DNA of 64,000 nucleotides. It comes from Leucobacter ruminantium (GTDB taxonomy: Bacteria > Actinomycetota > Actinomycetes > Actinomycetales > Microbacteriaceae). Shown piece by piece: positions 17,204 through 25,453 of the stretch (the first letter of the stretch is position 1; each line of letters starts with the position of its first letter). A program made the translations under genes and the position numbers. The notes under the pieces were generated by a model. The model did not search any database and was not told the origin of the DNA. It saw nothing but the letters and a program-made list of their open reading frames with translations. The DNA is taken from positions 62,001 to 126,000 of the forward strand of contig NZ_JAGDYL010000005.1 of NCBI RefSeq assembly GCF_017565705.1, in the 5' to 3' direction.

Positions 17204-17659
17204 GTGTTCGACGACACGCGACCGATCTTCCTGCAGCTCGCCGATCGCATCGCCGACGACGTGCTGCGGGGGGTCTACGCAGAGGAGCAGCAGGTGCCCT
17301 CCACCAATGAGCTCGCCGCGTACCTCCGCATCAACCCCGCCACCGCGGGCAAAGCGCTGAACCTGCTGGTCGAGCGGGGCGTGCTCTACAAGCGGCGAGG
17401 GATCGGCATGTTCGTCGCAGACGGAGCGCGATCCCTCATCGAAGAAGAACGCCGTCAGGCGTTCGCCCGCAAGTTCATCGCGCCGCTCGCGGCTGAGGCC
17501 AGGGCCCTCGGCATCGGCCCGGAGGACCTCGTGCGGCTCGTCGAGCAGCACGCCGCGCAGCAGGAGTCGTCGACGCAGAGCCGGGCGGAATCGCGGGCCG
17601 AGCAGCCCGCGCCGGCCCAGCCCTCGCCCGACCGGCACTCGTCACAGACCGCACAGTGA
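17204..17659 (+). CDS. GntR-family regulator, YtrA subfamily
   Basis: 151 aa. A winged helix (residues about 8-75: IFLQLADRIADDVLRGVYAE, QVPSTNELAAYLRINPATAG) is followed by a short helical effector/dimer segment, the YtrA arrangement. Residues 118-151 form a Gln/Ser/Pro-rich tail that is probably disordered. The GTG at 17204 follows GGGAGG at 17193. The genes behind it encode an ABC ATPase and a permease, the usual YtrA partners. These operons respond to cell-envelope stress and peptide antibiotics in other Gram-positives; that role is inferred here. Confidence 0.88.
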   Translation: MFDDTRPIFLQLADRIADDVLRGVYAEEQQVPSTNELAAYLRINPATAGKALNLLVERGVLYKRRGIGMFVADGARSLIEEERRQAFARKFIAPLAAEARALGIGPEDLVRLVEQHAAQQESSTQSRAESRAEQPAPAQPSPDRHSSQTAQ

Positions 17660-17672
17660 AGGAAGCAGAACA

Positions 17673-18608
17673 ATGACCGCATCAGTCATCGAAACGCGCG
17701 GCCTCACCCGCCGCTACCGGGGAGCCGCGGCCCTCGAGGACGTCACGCTCGACATCCGCGAGAACGCGATCACGGGCCTGCTCGGCCGCAACGGCGCGGG
17801 CAAGACCACGCTCATGTCGATCATCACCGCGCAGGATCGGCCCACCTCGGGCACCGTGAAGGTGCGCGGGCGCGACCCGTTCGAGCGGGCGGAGACCATC
17901 GAGCAGATGTGCTTCGTGCGCGACAACCAGCGCTACCCCGACGACTACAAGCTGAAGCACGCCATCCGAGCGGCGGCGATCTTCTACCCGAACTGGTCGC
18001 AGGAGACCGCCGACCGGCTCATCGAGCTCTTCCGCATCCCGACGAAGCCGATCATCAAGAAGTTCTCGCGCGGCCAGCTGTCGTCGCTCGGCATCGTGCT
18101 CGGCCTCGCCTCGCGCTCGGCCGTCACGTTCTTCGACGAGCCCTACTTGGGCCTCGACGCGACGGCCAGGCACATCTTCTACGACGAGCTGCTGCGCGAC
18201 TACGCGGCGCATCCGCGCACCATCATCCTGTCGACGCACCTCATCGATGAGATGGACCGTCTGCTCGAGCGCGTGATCGTGCTCGACAGGGGTCGCGTGG
18301 TGCGGCACGCCGACGTCGACGAGCTGCGCGGCGGCGCCTACCAGGTCGCGGGCCGAGCGTCGGCCGTCGATGATTTCGCGAGGGATCGCCGATCCCTCGC
18401 CCGTCGCACCATCGGCGGCCTCGGCACCGCCGTCATCGAGGGGACGCTGCGCGACGGCGACCGCTCGGCCGCCGAGGCCGTCGGCCTCGAGATCACCCCG
18501 GTGTCGCTGCAGGACCTCGTCGCGGCCTACGGCGTCGGCGACGCGGAGCCGCTGGACGGCCCCGCCGATCCCTCGCCGCTCGTCGAGCCGGCCGCCGCCC
18601 AGAAGTAG
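17673..18608 (+). CDS. ABC transporter ATP-binding protein of the YtrA operon
   Basis: 311 aa; GAAGGAAG lies just before the ATG. Walker A is GRNGAGKTT (about residue 37), the signature is the unusual FSRGQLSSL, Walker B is VTFFDEPYLGLD, and the H-loop is ILSTHLIDEM. The sequence resembles YtrB-type and antibiotic-resistance ATPases with an FSRGQ rather than LSGGQ motif. Residues about 215-311 form a C-terminal extension. It contains DFARDRRSLARR, encoded by an inverted pair of the genome repeat, and a second copy encodes ADPSPL near the end. It partners with the following permease. Confidence 0.87.
   Translation: MTASVIETRGLTRRYRGAAALEDVTLDIRENAITGLLGRNGAGKTTLMSIITAQDRPTSGTVKVRGRDPFERAETIEQMCFVRDNQRYPDDYKLKHAIRAAAIFYPNWSQETADRLIELFRIPTKPIIKKFSRGQLSSLGIVLGLASRSAVTFFDEPYLGLDATARHIFYDELLRDYAAHPRTIILSTHLIDEMDRLLERVIVLDRGRVVRHADVDELRGGAYQVAGRASAVDDFARDRRSLARRTIGGLGTAVIEGTLRDGDRSAAEAVGLEITPVSLQDLVAAYGVGDAEPLDGPADPSPLVEPAAAQK
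18378..18400. repeat. inverted pair of GCGAGGGATC separated by 3 bp, inside the ABC ATPase gene
   Basis: GCGAGGGATC at 18378-18387 and its exact complement at 18391-18400 with GCC between. The pair encodes ARDRRSLAR in the poorly conserved C-terminal extension of the ATPase, so a hairpin-forming repeat has been accommodated in a coding region. Confidence 0.75.
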
Positions 18609-18619
18609 AGGAGAAGATC

Positions 18620-19333
18620 ATGAACCGCATCGTCAAAGTGTCGAGACTCCACCTCAACAAATGGGACACCTTCGTGCTCGTGCCCGTCATCATCCTGGGC
18701 ATCGTGATGGTCGTCTCGATCATCATCGCGCTCGCCATCCAGAGAAGCATGGGCCTCGAGCCGAGCTCGCCCGAGTACATCGAGGGCGCGCGCTGGAACC
18801 AGAGCATCATGTGGGCGCTGCCCGGGTTCCTGGTCTACTACGGCGTGCAGGCGGTCGCCACCACCTACCCCTTCGGGCTCGCGCTCGGGGCGACCCGTCG
18901 CGACTTCATCCTCGGTACCTTCCTCGCCAATGCGCTGCAGTCCGCCTACGTCGCGGCGCTCATGCTGGTGCTGCTCGGGCTCGAGATCGTCACCGGTCAC
19001 TGGTTCTTCGGGGTCTACGTGCTCGACGTGAACCTGGTGGGCGCAGGCAACCCGTTCGTGCTCGGCGCCGCGGCATTCGTCGGCACGCTGTTCTGCCTCA
19101 CCGTCGGCGGGGTCTTCGGAGCCGTCTGGGTGCGCTTCGGGCCGAAGGGGCCCGCAGTCATGGGGCTCGCGATCGGTCTCGCGCTCGCGCTGGCGCTGCT
19201 GATCATCGCGCCCAGGCTGGGCGAGATCTTCGCCGCGATGACGGGAGGGATCCTCGCGCTCGGGGCCGCCGTCGCCACCGCGATCGCGCTCGTGGGCACC
19301 TGGTTCGCGATGCGGCGCGCGTCGGTGCGGTAG
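18620..19333 (+). CDS. ABC transporter permease of the YtrA operon
   Basis: 237 aa with six hydrophobic segments (first near residues 17-40: FVLVPVIILGIVMVVSIII). It starts 11 bases after the ATPase gene, with GAGGAG before the ATG. The protein has no recognised transport signature beyond its membrane topology and position, but ATPase plus small six-helix permease behind a YtrA regulator is a standard arrangement. The cytoplasmic loop GATRRDFILGTFLAN resembles a coupling helix. It is the last gene of the operon; the gap to the next, convergent gene holds a GC-rich dyad (about 19351-19386) that may terminate both. Confidence 0.82.
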   Translation: MNRIVKVSRLHLNKWDTFVLVPVIILGIVMVVSIIIALAIQRSMGLEPSSPEYIEGARWNQSIMWALPGFLVYYGVQAVATTYPFGLALGATRRDFILGTFLANALQSAYVAALMLVLLGLEIVTGHWFFGVYVLDVNLVGAGNPFVLGAAAFVGTLFCLTVGGVFGAVWVRFGPKGPAVMGLAIGLALALALLIIAPRLGEIFAAMTGGILALGAAVATAIALVGTWFAMRRASVR

Positions 19334-19415
19334 GGATCCATCGCCGTCGCCGGCCCGTCGGCTCGCCCCTCGGCGGGTCGGTGGGCCGCCGCTTGCCGCT
19401 CGGCGAGTCGAAGCG

Positions 19416-20681
19416 TCAGCGGAAGGTGCGTCCGGAGGCCCTGCGGCCCGGCCCGCCCGCTGTCAGCCAGGCGATCGCGAGCGCCAGCAGTGCGATCGCC
19501 CCGGCCGTGCCCGGCACCAGATATCCCCGGGTGAGCACCCAGCCGACCGATGCCACGATCGCCGCCGTTGCGAGTACCGCGGCCCACAGCGGCATGCGAC
19601 GATCCCTCTCCCGCGGCCACAGTCGCTCGATCCGCGGCACCACGGTGCACAGCAGGGCGAGCACGGCCCCGATCGCGAGGATCCAGGGGACGCGCGTGAG
19701 CCACCAAGCGGCTGAGAGCGGCTCGGGGAAGGGCACCCCGAGGGCGAGCTGCGCGCCCACGACGATGCCCATCGCGACCGTGTGCCAGAGGTAGATCGTC
19801 ATGCCGAAGACGCCGAGCGCGCCGACCACGAGCATCACGCGGGGCCTGCGCACCACTGCGCGGATCGTCGGCTGCAGCAGCGTGAACAGATAGACCTGGG
19901 CGAGGCCGAGCAGCAGGAGCAGCACGGTCGGCGGGTTCAGATTCACGAGCATGTCGGGGGAGTAGCCCATGCCGAACACCGCCACGCACATGAGCCCGTA
20001 GGCGGTGACGGCGAGCACTACGAGCAGCGGGCGGGGGCGCTTGGCGTACCAGCCGTCGCGCACGCCGAAGCCGAGCTGCTGCACGAACAACCATACGAAC
20101 AGCCAGTTCAGCGCGGCGATCGGGACGTCTGCGAAGCGGCTCAGCAGATCGATCGCGACGGCGGCTCCCGCCAGCCCGAAGTAGGTGGGCCAGGCCGCGA
20201 TGCGGTGCAGCTTCGCCATGAGCGGCACGAACGCGGTGCAGATCGCGTAGACGGCGATGAACCACAGCGGCTCGGCGAGCCGGAACGCGAAGGTGCGCAG
20301 GAACTCGGCTTCCGCCCCGCAGAGCGCCATCGCACCCAGCACCGCGAGCACGCCCAGCATCGCCGGCAGCACGGGGCGCGCCAGGCGCAGCGCGCGCACG
20401 CGCAGGTACTCGCCCGCGGTGCCGCCCCGTCCTCGCAGGCGGCGCCAGGTCGTGATGCCGGCGAAACCGCCCGCGATGAAGAACGTCGGCATGATCATGC
20501 CGACCCAGGTGATCCAGACGAGCGGCTGCCAGTGCGCGAGCGCGTTCGAGGCGCGCGGCGGGTCGCCCGAGATCCCCATCTGCAGCGCGTGCAGCAGCAC
20601 GACGATCGGCAGGCAGAGCGCGCGCACGGCGTCGATCGACAGATCGCGGTCGGGAGGGATCCTCGGAAGCTTCGTCGCCAC
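19416..20681 (-). CDS. acyltransferase-3 family membrane protein
   Basis: 421 aa with about ten transmembrane helices. The N-terminal SIDAVRALCLPIVVLLHALQ carries the conserved Arg and His of acyltransferase-3 proteins. Later blocks (FFIAGGFAG, RLARPVLPAM, LWFIAVYAIC) also follow the family. Members transfer acyl groups, often acetyl or succinyl, to extracytoplasmic sugars or other carriers. The substrate is unknown; a cell-wall polysaccharide or a carotenoid glycoside are possibilities, the latter only because a carotenoid cluster is adjacent. It is monocistronic on the minus strand. Confidence 0.82.
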   Translation of the reverse strand: MATKLPRIPPDRDLSIDAVRALCLPIVVLLHALQMGISGDPPRASNALAHWQPLVWITWVGMIMPTFFIAGGFAGITTWRRLRGRGGTAGEYLRVRALRLARPVLPAMLGVLAVLGAMALCGAEAEFLRTFAFRLAEPLWFIAVYAICTAFVPLMAKLHRIAAWPTYFGLAGAAVAIDLLSRFADVPIAALNWLFVWLFVQQLGFGVRDGWYAKRPRPLLVVLAVTAYGLMCVAVFGMGYSPDMLVNLNPPTVLLLLLGLAQVYLFTLLQPTIRAVVRRPRVMLVVGALGVFGMTIYLWHTVAMGIVVGAQLALGVPFPEPLSAAWWLTRVPWILAIGAVLALLCTVVPRIERLWPRERDRRMPLWAAVLATAAIVASVGWVLTRGYLVPGTAGAIALLALAIAWLTAGGPGRRASGRTFR

Positions 20682-20802
20682 GAGACCACTGTAGGGGAGG
20701 TGTCGCTCGGAGCGAGGGAACCCGAGACCCGAGCGCGTGGGAGGTGCCGCACGGTCGGCGGGAAGGCGCCGGGATGCACGGGCTGTGCCCGAAGCGCCGC
20801 GT

Positions 20803-21396
20803 CTACCGGTCGTCGGCCGGTGCGCCCCAGACCGGGCCGTCGGTCGAGAGCTCGCGGGTCATGTCCTCCAGGAAGCCGATGACGGTGTCGCGCTCGTCGG
20901 CCGTGAGGCGCGCCGCCGCGTGGAATCGGTTCGCTTGCTGCCGCCCGACGCTCTGCATCGCGGCACGCTCGGTCTCGGGCGTGATCTCGACGGCGATCGC
21001 GCGCCGGTCGAGCGGGTGGATGCCGCGCCTGATGTGCCCCCCGTGCTCGAGGCGGTTCAGCAGCTTGGTCGTCGAGGCGGGCGAGATCCCGAGGTGGGCG
21101 GCCAGCGCGCCCGGTGTGGCCACGCCGCCCCGGTTCTGGGCCACGATGAGGTAGTGGAGCGCGCGCATCTCCTTCGCGCTGAGCTTCATATATCGCTGCG
21201 ATGCCTCGGTCAGGCGGCTCTCAGCAGCGCGCAGGTCGGACAGCGCCTTCATGAGGCGACCGATGTGCGAGACCTCCGCGGCCGACATGCCGCTGCGGTC
21301 GATGAGCTCGCTCCGCGGGTCGCTCGAATCCACGTCGTACAGCGAATCCGACACCGGGTCGGACGGCGCTCCAGCCTCAGGATCAGCCATCTCCAC
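20803..21396 (-). CDS. crtR: MarR-family regulator, CrtR-like carotenoid repressor
   Basis: 197 aa. The winged helix spans about residues 60-150 (LSAKEMRALHYLIV, TPGALAAHLGISPASTTKLL, wing RRGIHPLDRRAIAVEIT). A 45-residue acidic N-terminal extension precedes it. The gene is divergent from crtE with 132 bp between starts, exactly where MarR-type CrtR of corynebacteria sits; there the regulator represses the crt operon and is released by geranylgeranyl diphosphate. The AT-rich repeats in the shared gap are the probable binding sites. The symbol is assigned by position and family. Confidence 0.75.
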   Translation of the reverse strand: MEMADPEAGAPSDPVSDSLYDVDSSDPRSELIDRSGMSAAEVSHIGRLMKALSDLRAAESRLTEASQRYMKLSAKEMRALHYLIVAQNRGGVATPGALAAHLGISPASTTKLLNRLEHGGHIRRGIHPLDRRAIAVEITPETERAAMQSVGRQQANRFHAAARLTADERDTVIGFLEDMTRELSTDGPVWGAPADDR

Positions 21397-21425
21397 ATCC
21401 CAATCTGAGTAACACGCGTCTCTTG

Positions 21426-21468
21426 AATATTAAACCCTTGGAAAATATTTGCAAACGTTAATAATATT
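21426..21468. promoter_or_regulatory. AT-rich operator region with three AATATT elements between crtR and crtE
   Basis: AATATT occurs at 21426, 21444 and 21463, spaced 18 and 19 bp, in a 50-bp stretch of about 30% GC. Flanking TATTAA and TTAATA form an outer inverted pair. It must contain the -10/-35 elements of at least one of the divergent promoters and is the likely target of the MarR regulator. Which element is promoter and which is operator cannot be separated by eye. Confidence 0.6.
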
Positions 21469-21528
21469 GGGCGAAAAGGTCGGTCGTCGTTCGGTAGACG
21501 TCCGATGCAGTTGGGTGGGAGGTGGACG

Positions 21529-22671
21529 ATGGTCGTCGGGACGAAGAGCCCCGAACCGCGGACGGCGAGCGCCGTGGTGGCTGAACTCGACCGGTTCTTC
21601 TCGAGGAAGATCCGGGATGCCGAGACGCGGGGGATCTGGCTGGCGCAGCTCTGGGAATCGGCTCACCGTTGCGCGCGTGGCGGCAAACTGGTGCGCCCGC
21701 GCATCTTCCTCTCGATGGTCGAGGCGCTCCGAGCGGGGACCGTCTCGTCGTCGAACCCCGATGCGGTGCGGGACGCTCGCGTGCACGAGACGCGGATCGC
21801 AACCGCGCTCGAGCTCCTGCACTACAGCTTCCTGCTGCACGACGATGTCATCGACGGCGACCTGGTGCGGCGCGGCGAGCCGAATCTCATCGGTGTGCTG
21901 GCGGCTGCGCCGCCCGATCCGTCCTTCGCCGGCGCTCCCACCGCCCCGCTCTCCGACGCGCAGCAGCGGCGCCTGCACTGGGCGCGCAGCAGCGCCGTGC
22001 TCCTCGGGAACCTGCTCCTCTCCGAGGTCCACCAGATCTTCGCATCGCTCGAGACGGATGAGGCCAGCCGCTCGAGGCTGCTCGAGCTGCTCGACACCGC
22101 CATCACCGACTCTGTGGCGGGGGAGCAGCTCGACGTGGGCCTGTGCGACGGGATCATCCCCTCCGAGCTCGGGACGATCCTCGAGATGTGTCGGCTGAAG
22201 ACCGGAACCTACACCTTCGAGCTGCCCCTGCGCGCCGCCGCGGTCGTCGCGGGCGCGCCTGCCGAGCTCGAGGCGGTGCTGGCCAGAACCGGCCGGCTCC
22301 TCGGGCTGGCCTTCCAACTGCAGGACGACCTCCTGTCGGTGTTCGGCGATCCTGTGCTGCACGGCAAGGACGCCTTCTCCGACATCCGCGAGGGGAAGGA
22401 GACCGCGCTCGTCTCGTACGCCAGGCGCACCTCGAGCTGGGCGCGCATCGCGCCCTCCCTCGGACGCGAGACCCTCGACGAGGCGGACGCGAGGAGCGTC
22501 GCGGCGGAGCTCGAGGCGTGCGGGGCGCGCGCATTCGTGGAGGAGGCCATCGAGGAGACGCTCACCCGGATCCACCGGGAGGCCGGACCGGATGGCGACG
22601 CCTCGGTGCCGGAAGCGGTCTCCGCGGTCGTCCTGGGCATCGCTGTCGAACTGCGGGGGCGCACCTCATGA
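21529..22671 (+). CDS. crtE: geranylgeranyl diphosphate synthase (polyprenyl synthetase)
   Basis: 380 aa from the ATG at 21529, which has GGGAGG 6 bases upstream; an ATG 24 bases earlier lacks such a site. Trans-prenyltransferase motifs: the first Asp-rich region HDDVID (Asp105-Asp109) with a following RRGEPN, the KTGTYTFELPL segment, and the second Asp-rich region QLQDDLLSVFGD. It condenses isopentenyl diphosphate with allylic diphosphates to C20 GGPP, the precursor for phytoene. It is the first gene of crtE-crtB-crtI, and its stop overlaps crtB (ATGA). Confidence 0.9.
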   Translation: MVVGTKSPEPRTASAVVAELDRFFSRKIRDAETRGIWLAQLWESAHRCARGGKLVRPRIFLSMVEALRAGTVSSSNPDAVRDARVHETRIATALELLHYSFLLHDDVIDGDLVRRGEPNLIGVLAAAPPDPSFAGAPTAPLSDAQQRRLHWARSSAVLLGNLLLSEVHQIFASLETDEASRSRLLELLDTAITDSVAGEQLDVGLCDGIIPSELGTILEMCRLKTGTYTFELPLRAAAVVAGAPAELEAVLARTGRLLGLAFQLQDDLLSVFGDPVLHGKDAFSDIREGKETALVSYARRTSSWARIAPSLGRETLDEADARSVAAELEACGARAFVEEAIEETLTRIHREAGPDGDASVPEAVSAVVLGIAVELRGRTS

Positions 22672-23671
22672 GCGCCGCGCCCGAGCCCTCGTCCCTCGAA
22701 CGATACGAGGAGACCTGCCGCGCCGCCGCTGCGGCGGTGATCAGTGCCTACTCCACCTCCTTCGGCGTTGCGACGCGGATGCTCGGCCGGCGTCACCGCG
22801 CGCACGTCCGCAACATCTACGCCCTCGTCCGCATCGCTGACGAGCTCGTCGACGGCGTCGCGGCCGAGCGCGGCATCGGCCCGGGGGGGCCGCCGGAGCG
22901 GGGCCCCCCCCCCGCGGGCCCGGGGGGCAGTGGGGGGGGGGGCGGGGTCGGACGCCCGGCGCCGGGCCCGCGGGGGGCTCGGGCCGGGGGCCCCCGGGGA
23001 CGCTCCCCCCCCGACTCGAGGACGATGTCTTCATGGCGGTCGAGAGCGGTTACAGCAGCAACCCCATCGTCGACGCCTTCGCATGCACCGTGCGCGACTG
23101 CGGCATCGAGGGCCGTCTGATCGAGCCCTTCTTCGCGTCCATGCGTACGGACATCCGCGACGATGCCGATCGCGGCCTCGTCGGCTTCGACCGGGAGCAG
23201 CACGCCGCGTACGTCTACGGCTCGGCCGAGGTGGTCGGGCTCATGTGCCTGCGGGTGTTCACCCGCGAGGAGCGGCTCGCGCCGGACGAGGCGGCGCTGC
23301 TCGAGCGCGGCGCGCGCAGCCTCGGCGCGGCCTTCCAGAACATCAACTTCCTGCGCGACCTCGCCGACGACTCCCGGCGCCTCGGGCGCGACTACCTGGG
23401 GGCTGACCGGCAGATCTCGGAGACCGACCGCCTCGCCTGGGTCGCGGAGGCGCGCGCTCAGCTCGAATCCGCCCGCATCTCGCTGCCGCTCCTCCCGAAG
23501 GACGCGCGTCGTGCGGTGCGATGCGCGCTCGAGCTGTTCGAGGAGCTGCTCGACCGCATCTCGCGCACGCCGGCCGCCGAGCTCTACACGCGGCGGATCC
23601 GGGTACCGAACGCCGTCAAGCTCGGGCTGGCGGTGCGGGCCGGTGCGCGCACGCTGCTGGAGCGGACGTGA
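22668..23671 (+). pseudogene. crtB: phytoene synthase gene, reading frame broken by a G/C block
   Basis: The ATG overlaps the crtE stop. The first 70 residues are phytoene-synthase-like (VISAYSTSFGVATRML, HVRNIYALVRIADELVDG, the first half of the Asp-rich site). From 23013 to 23671 a different frame continues the same protein (LEDDVFMAVESGYSSNPIVD, GLVGFDREQHAAYVYGSAEV, NINFLRDLADDSRRLGRDYLG). Between them, 22881-23012 is an almost A/T-free stretch with runs of up to about ten G or C that encodes only Gly, Pro and Arg and shifts the frame. The intact enzyme would join two GGPP into phytoene. Since crtI and later genes look functional, the break is more likely a sequence or assembly error than a real null gene. 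Confidence 0.85.
22881..23012. other. G/C homopolymer-rich anomalous block inside crtB
   Basis: About 132 bp with roughly 8 A or T bases by eye (about 94% GC) and runs of 7-11 G or C. Flanking crtB sequence is ordinary 70% GC. Related phytoene synthases need only about 20-25 residues here. The composition matches neither the gene nor any repeat family seen in the window; corrupted consensus is the simplest reading. Confidence 0.8.
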
Positions 23672-25329
23672 CGGCGCGGCGCGAGGTTCCGGAGTCGGCC
23701 GCTCCGGAGACGGATGCCCCGCGGGCGGTGGTCATCGGGGGAGGGATCGCAGGGCTCGCGACCGCCGTCCTGCTCGCGCGGGAGGGGTACGACGTGCGGC
23801 TGCTCGAGCGCAACGAGAGCCTCGGCGGACGCGCCGCGACGCTGTCGCGCGACGGCTTCCGCTTCGAGCTCGGACCCTCCTGGTACCTCATGCCCGCGGC
23901 TTTCGAGCACTTCTTCCGCCTGGCCGGCACCTCGACGGACGAGCAGCTCGATCTCGTAACCCTCGACCCGGCCTATCGGGTATTCCCCGAACCGCGGGGC
24001 GGCGATCGCGAGCCGCCTCTCACCGTCCCGCTCGGCGCCGAGCGCGTGCGACAGAGCTTCGATCGGCTGGAGCCGGGCGGAGGTGCGGTGCTGCAGCGCT
24101 ACCTCGCGTCGGCGTCCGAAGCCGCCGAGTTGGCCGAGCGGTACTTCCTCTACAACCCGTTCACGAGCCTGCGATCGCTGCTCGACCGGCGTCTGCTGAG
24201 GCGGTTGCCGCGCGTCCTCAGGCTCCTGTTCACGCCGCTCGACCGATTCGTCGCCGCACGTTTCGCGCACCCGGTGCTGCGCCAGGTGCTGGGCTACCCC
24301 GCGGTATTCCTCGGCACCTCGCCGAGCGCGGCCCCGGCCGTCTATCACCTGATGAGCGAGCTCGACCTCGGCGAGGGCGTGCGATATCCGATGGGCGGAT
24401 TCGCCTCGGTCGTCGCGAGCCTCGAACGGCTCGCCACAGCGGCCGGGGTCACGATCACGACCTCTGCGGAGGCGGAGGAGATCCTCACGGAGCGGCCGGG
24501 GGCCGCCGTGGGCGCGGGCCGCTTCCGCCGCCCGCGCTTCCGCCCAGGAGTCACCGGAGTGCGATGGAGGGATTCCTCGGGCGCGACCTCGGTGGCGCAG
24601 GCCGATGTCGTCGTCTCGGCGGCCGACCTCCACCACACCGAGACCGAACTGCTGCCACCAGCGCTCCGCAGCTATCCGGAGCGCTGGTGGACACGGCGGG
24701 TGAGCGGCCCGGGGGCGATCCTCGTCCTGCTCGGGGTGCGCGGCGAACTCCCGGAGCTGCCGCACCACTCGCTGTTCTTCGCCCGGGACTGGACCGAGAA
24801 CTTCGACGCGATATTCGGCGGGGATCCACGCATCCCCGAGCCGGCCTCGATCTATGTCTGCAAACCGAGTGCGACCGACCCTGACGTGGCCCCGGTCGGG
24901 CACGAGAACCTCTTCGTGCTGGTGCCCGTGCCGGCCGACCGCTCCATCGGGGAGGAGACCGTCCAGGCCGGGGGCGATCGTGCGCCCGACCCGCGTCTCG
25001 CCGAGGTCGCGGACGCGGTGGTCGACCAGATCGAGCGCTGGGCCGGTGTTCCCGGCCTCCGCGAGCGGGTCGTCACCCGCACGGTGCTCGGACCTGCCGA
25101 TTTCGTCAGGGAGTACCATTCCTGGCGCGGCGGCATGCTCGGGCCGGCGCACACGCTCCGGCAGAGTGCGATGTTCCGCGCCCAGAACGAGTCCCGCCGG
25201 GTGTCCGGCCTGTTCTACGCCGGGGCGACGACCGCCCCCGGTGTGGGCGTGCCGATGTGCCTCATCAGTGCGGAGCTGGTGCTGAAGCGGATCCGCGGGG
25301 ACCGGAGCCCGGGACCGCTGCCGGAGTGA
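23668..25329 (+). CDS. crtI: phytoene desaturase (phytoene to lycopene)
   Basis: 553 aa, starting at the GTG that overlaps the crtB stop (GTGA). The FAD-binding dinucleotide motif VVIGGGIAGLATAVLL begins near residue 21, followed by ERNESLGGRAATL and the family segment FRFELGPSWYLMP. The C-terminal carotenoid-desaturase signature ends in GLFYAGATTAPGVGVPMCL. It introduces four double bonds into phytoene at the membrane to give lycopene. Length is slightly above the usual 500-520 aa because of a basic Arg/Pro loop near residue 285. Confidence 0.9.
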   Translation: MTARREVPESAAPETDAPRAVVIGGGIAGLATAVLLAREGYDVRLLERNESLGGRAATLSRDGFRFELGPSWYLMPAAFEHFFRLAGTSTDEQLDLVTLDPAYRVFPEPRGGDREPPLTVPLGAERVRQSFDRLEPGGGAVLQRYLASASEAAELAERYFLYNPFTSLRSLLDRRLLRRLPRVLRLLFTPLDRFVAARFAHPVLRQVLGYPAVFLGTSPSAAPAVYHLMSELDLGEGVRYPMGGFASVVASLERLATAAGVTITTSAEAEEILTERPGAAVGAGRFRRPRFRPGVTGVRWRDSSGATSVAQADVVVSAADLHHTETELLPPALRSYPERWWTRRVSGPGAILVLLGVRGELPELPHHSLFFARDWTENFDAIFGGDPRIPEPASIYVCKPSATDPDVAPVGHENLFVLVPVPADRSIGEETVQAGGDRAPDPRLAEVADAVVDQIERWAGVPGLRERVVTRTVLGPADFVREYHSWRGGMLGPAHTLRQSAMFRAQNESRRVSGLFYAGATTAPGVGVPMCLISAELVLKRIRGDRSPGPLPE

Positions 25330-25453
25330 GGATGCGAACGCGTCGGAGGCGAGCACTGGAGGCGCATCTGTCAAGCCCTCGGGCGGACATCGGCCTCGCG
25401 TGGACGGCGCGGGAGGCGCCCGCGTAGAGTGACGCGAAGGAGAGGGGTGGAGG

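Noticed and set aside
19416-20681. Acyltransferase as part of the carotenoid pathway
   Set aside because: It is on its own minus-strand unit downstream of the MarR gene, with no coupling to crt genes. Acylation of a carotenoid glycoside stays speculative.
22881-23012. The G/C block as a G-quadruplex regulatory element or a coding Gly-Pro domain
   Set aside because: It breaks a conserved enzyme frame, and its composition resembles base-call collapse rather than selected sequence. It is kept as an anomaly, not as a functional element.
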